Positions 1 to 5,400 of a stretch of 5,400 nt of DNA are shown here, one piece after another; position 1 is the stretch's first letter, and every line of letters starts with the position of its first letter. Source of the DNA: an uncultured Streptomyces sp. (GTDB taxonomy: Bacteria > Actinomycetota > Actinomycetes > Streptomycetales > Streptomycetaceae); NCBI GenBank assembly GCA_946480485.1, contig CAMLJW010000372.1, forward strand, positions 1 through 5,400. The letters run 5' to 3'. The position numbers were made by a program, and so were the translations under genes. The notes under the pieces are model-generated. The model saw only the letters and a list, made by a program, of their open reading frames with translations. It made no database searches and had not been told where the DNA came from.

Positions 1-2
1 GT

Positions 3-722
3 TCAACCGCTGGGATGCTCCTGCCGCCAGCGACGGGCAGCGCGGACGATCTCGCCGCCGGTGCGGTTGTGGATCAGGCGTGGGGCGGCGGGCTTGTCCG
101 GCTTGCCGTTGCCTGCATCGGCGGTGATCGCGTGTTTGCGGATCGCCGTGCGGGTGACCTTGAGCCACTGTTCCCACTGATCGGGGGTTGCGGCTCTTGG
201 TCGGCGTGCAGCAGCAGCCCTCCGCAGAAATAGACATCGGCGTCCTGCTTCTGCAGCAGATGCAGGGTGCCTTTGCCCAGCGGGAGTTTGCCGCGGCGAC
301 GCCGCTTGGCCCAGAAGTCGGCCATGGCGGGATCGTCGGTCGACGCCTTTCCTGGCACCATCCGGTGCCGGACGATCGGCGTCCAGGCGAACTTGAAGAG
401 GTAGAAACCGCTGGTGCGGTCCCCGAACACCCACCTGCCCTGCCTGAACGGGTTGAACATGCCGAAGTACCGGTCGGTCACCCAGCGCTTCGACTTGTTC
501 GGGTGGGAGAACTTGGCCCACTTGTAGACCAGCCTCCACGTGTAGGAAGAAAGCGTCCAGCGAGTCGAACTCCCGCTTGGACACCCCGATCCGGTAGTAG
601 GCAGCCCAGCCCTTGATGATCGGGTTGAGCTTGGCGATCACCGCGTCGGCGTTGGCCCCTCGCAGGGCCCGCACCTCGGCGGCGAGCCGTTCCCGGATCC
701 GCCGCAGGGCCGCGCGTTGCTC
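3..722 (-). pseudogene. Group II intron reverse transcriptase/maturase, C-terminal remnant (frameshifted)
   Basis: Intron-encoded proteins of group II introns carry reverse transcriptase, maturase (domain X) and often HNH endonuclease domains, and assist intron splicing and retrohoming. Only the C-terminal part is present. Domain X is clear, with the stretch LRGANADAV and the hallmark NPIIKGWAAYYR (about 600-665). It is followed by WRLVYKWAKFSHPNKSKRW and TDRYFGMFNPFRQ (about 435-537) and then by the HNH-like end (CGGLLLHADQEPQ, DQWEQWLKVTRTAIRKHAI, PRLIH). The reading frame changes at about 536-541 and again at the G run 183-187; a third shift at about 64-65 is likely, because HRR, expected after RLIH, appears in another frame. 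The HNH zinc site looks damaged: the first Cys of the usual CxxC is Val. All RT catalytic motifs (including YxDD) are absent. The ancestral 3' end may lie beyond the window. The protein is dead as read, unless the single-base shifts are sequencing errors, and even then it lacks the RT. Confidence 0.85.
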
Positions 723-1026
723 GGCAGCCAGTCCCCGTCGGCCTCGGCCAGTTCCTCCAGGGCGGCCCGCAAACTCCCCCCGACCAGCTCCAGCCGGCTG
801 AGCGTGCGCACCGAGGCGACCACATGGGTGGCATCGGTGCGCTGCCAACCCCCGGCCTTCAGCAGCCCGGCCACCCCGGCCGCCTGTCCTTGGGGTACAG
901 GCCCGCGAACTCCTTATCCTCGAACAGCACATCCAGCCGGTCCCGGACCAACATCGCCGGCGTCGGGCACGCCGCCCACGCCGTACGCACCGGAATCCGC
1001 TGAAAACTCCTCGTGCCGCAACGCAC
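723..1026 (-). pseudogene. IS1182-type DDE transposase remnant with internal deletion
   Basis: This is the remnant of an insertion-sequence transposase. The first piece (about 876-1026, possible GTG start at 1024-1026) gives VRTAWAACPTPAMLVRDRLD followed by FEDKEFAGLYPKDRRPG, typical of the N-terminus of IS1182-like (DUF772-containing) transposases. The second piece (725-874), in another frame, gives LLKAGGWQRTDATHVVASVR, then LSRLELVGGSLRAALEELAE and DWL. This block includes the first catalytic Asp of the DDE triad (the D of TDATHV). In intact relatives these two blocks are separated by roughly 80-100 residues, so a segment has been lost and the frame broken at about 874-885, near short repeats of GCCGGG. 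The rest of the catalytic domain is missing: the sequence runs straight into the intron maturase at about 715-725. No terminal inverted repeats could be identified. Family naming is from recalled motifs and is fairly secure at the level of IS1182-like DDE transposases. Confidence 0.72.
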
Positions 1027-1121
1027 CGCACCCACACCCCCGGACAACGGATCGGCGCCGTCGCCACGCTTTCTCGCTCGGGCAGGTGATGCATGTGGGT
1101 GCCGGAGAGCCGTCATGGACA

Positions 1122-1217
1122 TTACCCTGCGATGTGGTCGAGCCAGAAGGTGCGCTGGCCGTGGTCACCGGGTAGTCCGTGCAGCTGGGTCAGGCTGTCG
1201 TTGAACGTGACTGGGTC
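1122..1217 (-). other. Possible C-terminal tail of an unrecognised gene
   Basis: The frame ending in TAA at 1122-1124 encodes a protein-like stretch, TFNDSLTQLHGLPGDHGQR then TFWLDHIAG. It looks more like genuine protein than the surrounding out-of-frame translations. An ATG at 1257-1259 would give a 45-residue product, but no ribosome-binding site precedes it, so a tail of a decayed larger gene is more likely than a small gene. It overlaps the proposed promoter of the plus-strand operon, which argues that it is no longer a functional gene. Family not recognised; it could be chance. Confidence 0.2.
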
Positions 1218-1230
1218 GGCAACAGATACT
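1201..1230 (+). promoter_or_regulatory. Candidate vegetative promoter for the two-gene operon
   Basis: TTGAAC at 1201-1206 and GATACT at 1225-1230 are separated by 18 nt, resembling a primary-sigma (HrdB-like) -35/-10 pair. Transcription would start near 1237 and leave a leader of about 45 nt before the GTG at 1284. No other comparably good pair was noticed in 1125-1283. Motif match only. Confidence 0.35.
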
Positions 1231-1272
1231 GCTTCGCTATGCGGGTCAGGGGATGACATGGACGGGCTATAT

Positions 1273-1278
1273 GGGGGG
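1273..1278 (+). promoter_or_regulatory. Ribosome-binding site supporting the GTG start at 1284
   Basis: A purine-rich GGGGGG run ends 5 nt before the GTG at 1284. An in-frame TGA lies at 1254-1256 and no other ATG, GTG or TTG occurs in frame between them, so 1284 is the most upstream start possible for this gene. Confidence 0.5.
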
Positions 1279-1283
1279 CTACA

Positions 1284-2486
1284 GTGGACAATCCGGCCGT
1301 AGGGGTTTCGCTGGCGCAAGAACCGGCTCTAGACGTCGTCCGTCCTCCGCGCTCCTGGTTGCCGCGTATATCTTGGGCGCTTACGCTGGGCATGGTCATG
1401 GTTCTGCTGACAACGGGAAACCTGCTGCTGCCCTTCCAGCGCATGACCACGTTGAAGGGTCGCATGGCGTCCGTCGGTGGCTTTTTCGAGGACCCTCAGG
1501 TCATTCGGATCTTACGCAAGCACAACCTGCGGGTGCAGATAGTCTGGGCGGGGTCCCGCGAGTTGGCGATGGGAAGTCTGAATGGCTACGACTTCGTCTT
1601 CCCCTCAGGGCAGTCCGCCGCGAGTCAGATTTATGAAAGGCATGCCCATAACGGGTACAGCAATGACTATCGGCCGTTCAACAGCCCGCTGACTCTTGCG
1701 AGTTTCCGTGAGTACGCCGAAACACTAGTGGACGCGGGTGTGGCCGTCCCCCAGCCGACTCCGCAGGGCGAGAAGCCGCTCTACTATTGGCTCGACATGC
1801 ATAAGTTTCTGCGCCTGACCGAGCGAAGCCGCACTTGGAACGCGCTTGGCATCGCTCGTCATGGCGTCCGCAACGGCAACCTCGTACTCGCTAACACCTC
1901 CGATATCTGCCAGTCTAATTCGGCGGACAGTTACCTAGGTTTGGTCGCCTTCATCCGCAACGGCAACGCCGTGCCCAAAGATTCGGAGGCGGCGCAGTCT
2001 CTGGCGAGGAAGATCAAGCCGCTGCTTGTCGGTCAGGGCAGCCCCGGCACCAGCGCGTTCCTCGACTATAAGGGATCTGGTGGCAGGAATCTCGCCCCGA
2101 TCGCGGTGGCCTACGAACACCAGTTTCTTGCGTATCAAGACCAATACCTTGGCAAGCACCACAGGATTGATGACGAACGCGTACTGCTCTACCCCAGGCC
2201 CCAGATGATGTCGCAGCCACAATTCATCGCACTGAACCCGGAGGCCGACCCGCTTGGCGAGCTACTGGAACAAGATACTGAACTGCGCCACCGCGCGACT
2301 CAGCTTGGCTACCAGTTAACGGATACTGACGGCACCGACAAGATGAAAGAATATCTGCGGGTTCGGGATCTCCCAGCTCCGCAGACATCCGGCCGCGATC
2401 AGACCGCGGCCAAAATGCCGGATTTGCCGATGTTGGAGAAGATGATCGCTACCGTCAAGGACTGCCCGGAAGTCGTGTCGGACTAA
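1284..2486 (+). CDS. Membrane-anchored extracytoplasmic solute-binding-like protein, function unknown
   Basis: This is an intact 400-residue protein with a GTG start. A short N-terminal tail containing Arg20, Arg23 and Arg28 precedes one hydrophobic segment (about residues 29-51, ISWALTLGMVMVLLTTGN), with no lipobox Cys or clear signal-peptidase site. It is therefore predicted to be an N-in signal anchor with residues ~55-400 outside the cell. The outer part resembles a type II periplasmic-binding fold: FFEDPQV (67-73), a beta-strand block with VWAGSREL (87-94), YDFVFPSGQSAASQI (102-116), a central SNSADSYLGLVAFIRNGN (211-228), VAYEHQFLAYQ (275-285) and YPRPQMMSQ (303-311), ending in helices. 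From memory, similar anchored binding-like proteins of unknown function occur across Streptomyces; ligand unknown. No permease or ATPase gene lies beside it, so a sensing or recruiting role is more plausible than ABC import. Two TTA codons (Leu77 at 1512, Leu345 at 2316) suggest bldA dependence. GC content is lower than in the flanks. It is followed 20 nt later by a second membrane protein, probably co-transcribed. Confidence 0.82.
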   Translation: MDNPAVGVSLAQEPALDVVRPPRSWLPRISWALTLGMVMVLLTTGNLLLPFQRMTTLKGRMASVGGFFEDPQVIRILRKHNLRVQIVWAGSRELAMGSLNGYDFVFPSGQSAASQIYERHAHNGYSNDYRPFNSPLTLASFREYAETLVDAGVAVPQPTPQGEKPLYYWLDMHKFLRLTERSRTWNALGIARHGVRNGNLVLANTSDICQSNSADSYLGLVAFIRNGNAVPKDSEAAQSLARKIKPLLVGQGSPGTSAFLDYKGSGGRNLAPIAVAYEHQFLAYQDQYLGKHHRIDDERVLLYPRPQMMSQPQFIALNPEADPLGELLEQDTELRHRATQLGYQLTDTDGTDKMKEYLRVRDLPAPQTSGRDQTAAKMPDLPMLEKMIATVKDCPEVVSD

Positions 2487-2493
2487 GACTAAA

Positions 2494-2499
2494 GAGGTG
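2494..2499 (+). promoter_or_regulatory. Shine-Dalgarno site of the second operon gene
   Basis: GAGGTG lies 7 nt before the ATG at 2507, inside the short gap after the upstream TAA (2484-2486). It fixes the start and supports coupled expression of the two genes from one transcript. Confidence 0.6.
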
Positions 2500-2506
2500 C
2501 GAATCT

Positions 2507-3247
2507 ATGCCCGTCTTCACTGACAGTCTGTGGTGGTACATCAACTGGCCTTGGATGGTGGCATGGCTGGCGACTGCCGTAAGCGTGATGGTCTTGGTCG
2601 CCCGGCATCGCCGCAGACGCCCGGCGGAGCGACTGGTGTTCGAACAAACCTGCGTCTACCTCGACGACCAGGCGATCATGGACGTGTACTGGACGAACCA
2701 GTACGCGCCGGCTGTCCAGAAGGAGGTCGAGCAACGGACCGCGGTCAGGAAGAAATTCCGGTTCTTGTCGAAGCTGCCCTTATTCAGCCCCGGTGTCGAC
2801 GTCGAGGACAATCGTGAGGTCATCACGAAGTACATCCAGCGGGCCGAGCCCATCTCGGTAATCGGCGTCATCGTCAACGCCCTCGAGCGCAGTCACGCCA
2901 TCATTCACTCTGACCTTCTTCAGGGAACCGTCCGGCGCAACCCCGCCTTGGCGAAGGCAGGGTTCGCAAACGGATCCGTCAGGCTCAGCGCCACCTCCTC
3001 CCAGTTCCTCCTACTCACTGGAGACTTCGAAAAGGACGACAACGCCTCTTCTCTTGACTACACCGTCCTCGGTGCCGCCTATGGCCCCACCTCGAATGCC
3101 CGTATCCGAATATCGTGTCGAACGACGGGGCTACGCTCAGCCGAGGGAGCCTTCGGGCGCTTCCGCGTCCTGTGCCTGGGCAAAGTCGTCAACTGGCACC
3201 CCGAAGACGCCATACTGGACGTTCATCCTTTGGCGATCTTCAGCTGA
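2507..3247 (+). CDS. Single-pass membrane protein with cytoplasmic domain, function unknown
   Basis: This is an intact 246-residue protein whose family I do not recognise with confidence. An aromatic-rich start (SLWWYINWPWMVAWL) leads into one transmembrane segment, about residues 8-32, followed at once by the basic cluster ARHRRRRP (32-39). By the positive-inside rule the N-terminus is outside and residues ~40-246 are cytoplasmic. The domain begins FEQTCVYLDDQAI (45-57) and continues with a polar helical stretch, FRFLSKLPLFSPGVDVEDNR (84-103), then VIVNALERSHAIIHSDLLQG and an apparently beta-rich C-terminal half (RLSATSSQFLLLTGDF, ARIRISCRT). The YLD motif followed by a compact domain loosely recalls DUF6414-type proteins; this is a weak resemblance, not an assignment. 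No enzymatic motif, Walker box or DNA-binding helix is evident. Leu92 is a TTA codon (2780). The upstream partner is predicted to lie outside the membrane and this one inside, so they could form one complex. No clear terminator follows the stop at 3245-3247. Confidence 0.8.
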   Translation: MPVFTDSLWWYINWPWMVAWLATAVSVMVLVARHRRRRPAERLVFEQTCVYLDDQAIMDVYWTNQYAPAVQKEVEQRTAVRKKFRFLSKLPLFSPGVDVEDNREVITKYIQRAEPISVIGVIVNALERSHAIIHSDLLQGTVRRNPALAKAGFANGSVRLSATSSQFLLLTGDFEKDDNASSLDYTVLGAAYGPTSNARIRISCRTTGLRSAEGAFGRFRVLCLGKVVNWHPEDAILDVHPLAIFS

Positions 3248-3276
3248 GCGGGCCCTCGCAGGTCTGGCGGGTCATA

Positions 3277-3441
3277 TCAGTGGGGAGCAGCGACCGGTCG
3301 GCCTGAGACGGCCGTCGCGGGCTTGGGATGCAGCAGACGCTCGGCCGACTCGCCGAACAGCATGCCGAACCCGCCCCACAAGGTGGCCTGGATGGCCAGT
3401 GCGGCGAGCCGGAACCGCCACAGGACGGTGGTCGGGTAGTC
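3277..3441 (-). pseudogene. cbtA: Probable cobalt transporter CbtA, C-terminal fragment
   Basis: CbtA is a polytopic membrane protein linked to cobalt uptake and often under B12-riboswitch control. The frame that closes with TGA at 3277-3279 reads [19 protein letters not shown], then [18 protein letters not shown], then a polar end [13 protein letters not shown]. The WRFRLA motif followed by a last hydrophobic helix and AERLL matches my recollection of the end of actinobacterial CbtA. About 55 residues of an expected ~230-260 are present. Upstream the frame stays open to about 3480 but loses resemblance before DYP, so the rest of the gene is missing. It lies downstream of the metE tail on the same strand, beyond that gene's probable terminator. 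It is convergent with the intact operon, its stop lying about 30 nt from that operon's end. Assignment is tentative because the fragment is short. Confidence 0.5.
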
Positions 3442-3498
3442 GCTCGGCCCTTGTGCTGGGCATACCGAGGGCCATGTCTGGTGTGTTCTCCGATGCCG

Positions 3499-3535
3499 GG
3501 CCGGGGAAGGACGGCAGGTGCGTCCTTCCCCGGCC
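3499..3535 (-). terminator. GC-rich terminator hairpin after the metE tail
   Basis: A perfect 14-bp inverted repeat (3499-3512 with 3522-3535, arm GGCCGGGGAAGGAC) encloses a 9-nt loop. No T tract follows on either strand, which is common for Streptomyces terminators. It lies 14 nt past the ancestral metE stop (3550-3552) on the minus strand, the position expected of that gene's terminator. It may also act on plus-strand transcripts leaving the 1284-3247 operon. Confidence 0.72.
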
Positions 3536-3549
3536 GATGGGGCTTGCCG

Positions 3550-4008
3550 TCAGGACAAGGCGAGTTCCTCGCGGACCGTATAAAGCGGCGGTGACCAGGC
3601 TCTCCAGCGAGGCGCGGGTCTCGGGCCAGCCGCGGGTCTTCAGACCGCAGTCGGGATTGACCCACAGCCGCTCGGCGGGGATTGCCTTCAGACCCGCTCG
3701 GAGCAGTTCGGCGGCCTTCTGCGCGCTGGGAACGCGGGGGGAGTGGATGTCGTAGACGCCGGGTCCGGCCTCGCCAGGGTAGCCGTGGGCGGCGAGTTCG
3801 AGGCGACCTGCATGTGGGGGCGGGCGGCTTCCAGGCTGATGACGTCGGCGTCGAGGTCGTCGATGGCCTGGACGACGTCGCCGAACTCGGCGTAGCACAT
3901 GTGGGTGTGGATCTGGGTGTCCGGCCGTACCCCGCTGGTGCTGAGCCGGAACGCCTCGGTGGCCCACGCCAGGTACGTGGGGTGGTCAGTGGCGCGCAGC
4001 GGCAGCGG
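3550..4008 (-). pseudogene. metE: Cobalamin-independent methionine synthase MetE, C-terminal fragment (two frameshifts)
   Basis: MetE transfers a methyl group from 5-methyltetrahydropteroyl-triglutamate to homocysteine using a catalytic zinc. About 150 C-terminal residues of a ~770-residue protein remain. The first frame (about 3806-4008) has [35 protein letters not shown] and [15 protein letters not shown]. The second (3587-3806) has [20 protein letters not shown] and [20 protein letters not shown]. The third (3550-3576) restores the end, VREELALS and a TGA. All expected zinc ligands are visible: His and Cys of HTHMCY, Glu of ISLEAA and Cys of NPDCG. The folate- and homocysteine-binding upstream regions are gone and one-base shifts at about 3803-3806 and 3577-3586 break the frame, so no enzyme can be made. 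The 5' junction at about 4003-4012 joins it in frame to a recombinase-associated fragment. The family is certain; only its inactive state rests on the base calls. Confidence 0.92.
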
Positions 4009-4294
4009 CCATGCCTGGGTGGCCGCGAAGCAGCCGTCCCCGCCCGCCTCTCCGGAGACGACGCCGTACTTCCTGGACTCCATCGCGTAGTAGAGCAGGG
4101 CTTCCGGCGTCAGGTAGGCGATGTCGATCCCGAAGACGGTCAATGGGACGATCGCATCGAACTGGGCCCGCCGGATCGACTGACGGCTGATCGTCAGGGA
4201 CAGAGTCCGCTCGCAGAACGCCTCCAGAACGGGGTCCTGGTGAATGCTGCGGAACCACCGGAGGTAGTTGGAGAAGCGGTAGGCGCGAAAGGCC
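4009..4294 (-). pseudogene. N-terminal fragment of a large recombinase-associated (TnpB-like) protein
   Basis: In the same frame as the first metE segment, upstream of it, lies [20 protein letters not shown], then [40 protein letters not shown] and [10 protein letters not shown]. This matches my recollection of the N-terminal region of large (roughly 600-750 residue) Streptomyces proteins annotated as site-specific integrases, which often follow a smaller tyrosine recombinase, as TnpB follows TnpA in Tn554-like elements. Only about 95 residues remain, with no catalytic part. The 3' side is fused in frame to metE around a CCGCTGCCGCTG stretch at about 4003-4012. The 5' side abuts the truncated smaller recombinase. 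The open frame from 4329 to 3688 on the minus strand is therefore a chimera with no expected function. An alternative is an unrelated helical DNA-binding protein. Confidence 0.5.
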
Positions 4295-5179
4295 GATCGG
4301 CCCGCCGTCGGCAGGCAGGCCGGCATCATCGAGGTATGCCGCCAGGTAGGTCAGAGCCTCTGGAGAGACCGGCACTGGCTGACGGTCCCGGGTGCCCTTG
4401 GAAATGACCCGCACCCGGCCCTTCTGCCAGTCGACATCGGCGAGCCCGACGCCCAGCGACTCGGTGGCCCGGGCCCGGAGGAGACGTAGCAGGCCAGAGG
4501 AGCCTGGTCCCGGGCGCACCGCATCCGCGCGAACAGCTCCTCCCACTGAGCATCGGGAATAGCCCGCGGCTGACGGACGGAGACCTTCGGCCGCAGACGG
4601 CCCCGGCGATGCCGGGCAGGAGCCTCCAGAGGCGACCGGTGGGCAAGTGTCGCGCGGCGGGCCCAATTCTCGGGCACCGGGTTGAGCACCGGCCCACGCC
4701 CGAAGTGCAGGTGGAAGGCGTAGAAGCCGAGCACCGCCGACAGGCTGTGCGCGATCGTGGCCGGGGCATAACCCGCCGCCAGGACCCGCTTGCCGGTCTT
4801 CGGGTTCACCGCCCCGGGCGGGTATCCGCCTTCACGCCGTCTGTGCCGCTGCGGGTTGCGGGCGGACCGCAGCCAGCCGACCCTCGCGGCCGCCTCGGCC
4901 TCGGTGGCCTGTTCCCAGCTGACGTCCAAGGTCCACAGCACCCGGAACCAGCGCAGCAGGTAGTACGCGTAGCTCCGGCAGGTCAACGGACTCACGTCCC
5001 CCAGCAGACGATCCCGTAGATAGCTGAATGACCGGCTCGACCTCACGCCACGCATTGCCCACCACCAGCCACGGCAACGACATCGACGTACCAGCAACAA
5101 CTGCCCCGATCGGCGACAGCCGTACACGGCCGTCCATCAGATCTCGATGTACACGGGAGAACTCATGCGACAACGACAT
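4295..5179 (-). pseudogene. Tyrosine recombinase (site-specific integrase) pseudogene, truncated and frameshifted
   Basis: Tyrosine recombinases integrate or excise mobile elements, using Arg-Lys-His-Arg and a nucleophilic Tyr. The start is ATG at 5177-5179, or TTG at 5207-5209, beginning MSLSHEFSRVHRDLMDGRVR. After a one-base shift at about 5026-5030 comes the core-binding domain SYLRDRLLGDVSPLTCRSYA and YLLRWFRVLW, then YAPATIAHSLSAVLGFYAFH and the start of the catalytic domain, IPDAQWEELFARMRCARDQA. A second shift in the G/C run at about 4471-4478 moves the frame, after which SSGARATESLGVGLADVDW and VRVISKGTRDRQPVPVSPEA follow, holding the first catalytic Arg and the beta-hairpin Lys. Resemblance ends after [16 protein letters not shown]. 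The HxxR box and the Tyr are absent, so about 100 C-terminal residues are deleted and the product is inactive. It is followed on the same strand by the TnpB-like fragment, suggesting one recombinase operon that suffered an internal deletion. Confidence 0.85.
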
Positions 5180-5400
5180 GCCCAGATGTTCTTGAGGCAG
5201 CGCTGCCAAGTCGAGCCGATCACAGTTAGAGCAGTCAACTGACCACTCCTGGCACCACGGCTGGGAGCCGTCGCCGCCCTCATCGCCACCAGCAAGGCCA
5301 CCGACCGGTGACCGGCCGACCCCGTACGCGCCTGGAGCGCGTCCGCGCTGCGGTCGGCTTCCCTGTCAAGTGCTTCTGTTCAGCTCGGCTGACTGCTCCT
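5180..5400 (-). other. No supportable gene; upstream side of the recombinase remnant
   Basis: No complete gene, RNA gene or clear promoter was recognised here. The recombinase frame stays open upstream of its ATG to a TGA at about 5370 and contains a Cys-rich stretch (PWCQEWSVDCSNCDRLDLAA), but the only extra start codon is TTG at 5207-5209. This may be the joined end of a lost upstream gene. A weak hairpin lies at 5257-5271 (6-bp stem, 3-nt loop). Confidence 0.3.

Noticed and set aside
188..616. 142-residue plus-strand open frame
   Set aside because: It lies opposite the maturase remnant and is a typical high-GC antisense frame without family resemblance.
3..1094. 363-residue minus-strand open frame taken as a single gene
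   Set aside because: It is a mosaic of frames: maturase-like only at about 537-720 and before about 183, and meaningless Arg/Ala-rich sequence elsewhere. The true content is two broken genes.
1257..1283. ATG at 1258 as the start of the first operon gene
   Set aside because: It is in a different frame from the 400-residue protein. The correct frame has a TGA at 1254-1256 and its first usable start at 1284.
3299..3314. Small inverted repeat (CGGCC / GGCCG) as terminator of the central operon
   Set aside because: Only a 5-bp stem with a 6-nt loop, it lies within the cbtA-like frame, and such repeats are expected by chance at this GC content.
3682..4407. 241-residue plus-strand open frame
   Set aside because: It is the antisense shadow of the metE and recombinase-associated fragments, has low-complexity composition, and shows no recognisable domain.
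5257..5271. Hairpin ACGGCT-GGG-AGCCGT as regulatory element or element end
   Set aside because: The 6-bp stem is short, there is no partner repeat elsewhere in the window, and no adjacent gene needs it.
1..5400. CRISPR array, tRNA, rRNA or phage attachment site
   Set aside because: No regularly spaced repeats, tRNA-like cloverleaf or rRNA sequence were seen. A recombinase remnant alone does not locate an att site.

Overview
The window comes from a very GC-rich actinomycete, most likely Streptomyces or a close relative. The flanking coding remnants use almost only G/C third positions, the recognisable fragments look like Streptomyces proteins, and the two intact genes contain TTA leucine codons, which are rare and regulatory in that genus. 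It reads as an accessory or rearrangement-prone stretch (chromosome arm, linear plasmid or island), because one intact two-gene unit sits between gene debris on both sides.

Left flank (about 1-1220, minus strand). The C-terminal third of a group II intron reverse transcriptase/maturase is joined to an internally deleted IS1182-type DDE transposase. Both carry frameshifts. A short unrecognised protein tail lies between them and the central genes.

Centre (1201-3247, plus strand). A candidate promoter precedes two complete genes 20 nt apart. The first encodes a membrane-anchored extracytoplasmic protein resembling a periplasmic-type solute-binding domain. The second encodes a single-pass membrane protein with a predicted cytoplasmic domain of unknown function. 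Together they could form an outside/inside membrane pair, for example sensing plus response; their function is not known. Their base composition is lower in GC than the flanks, and they contain three TTA codons, suggesting acquisition and possible control by the bldA tRNA.

Right flank (3277-5400, minus strand). Read in the minus-strand direction, this holds: a tyrosine recombinase pseudogene truncated before its HxxR/Tyr motifs and frameshifted twice; an N-terminal piece of a second, larger recombinase-associated protein; the last ~150 residues of cobalamin-independent methionine synthase MetE, frameshifted twice, followed by its probable terminator hairpin; and the last ~55 residues of what looks like the cobalt transporter CbtA. 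None of these should give a working product. The last ~220 bases hold no supportable gene.

The only part likely to be functional is the central operon. It is the best candidate for an undescribed system here, carried between remains of at least three kinds of mobile element.
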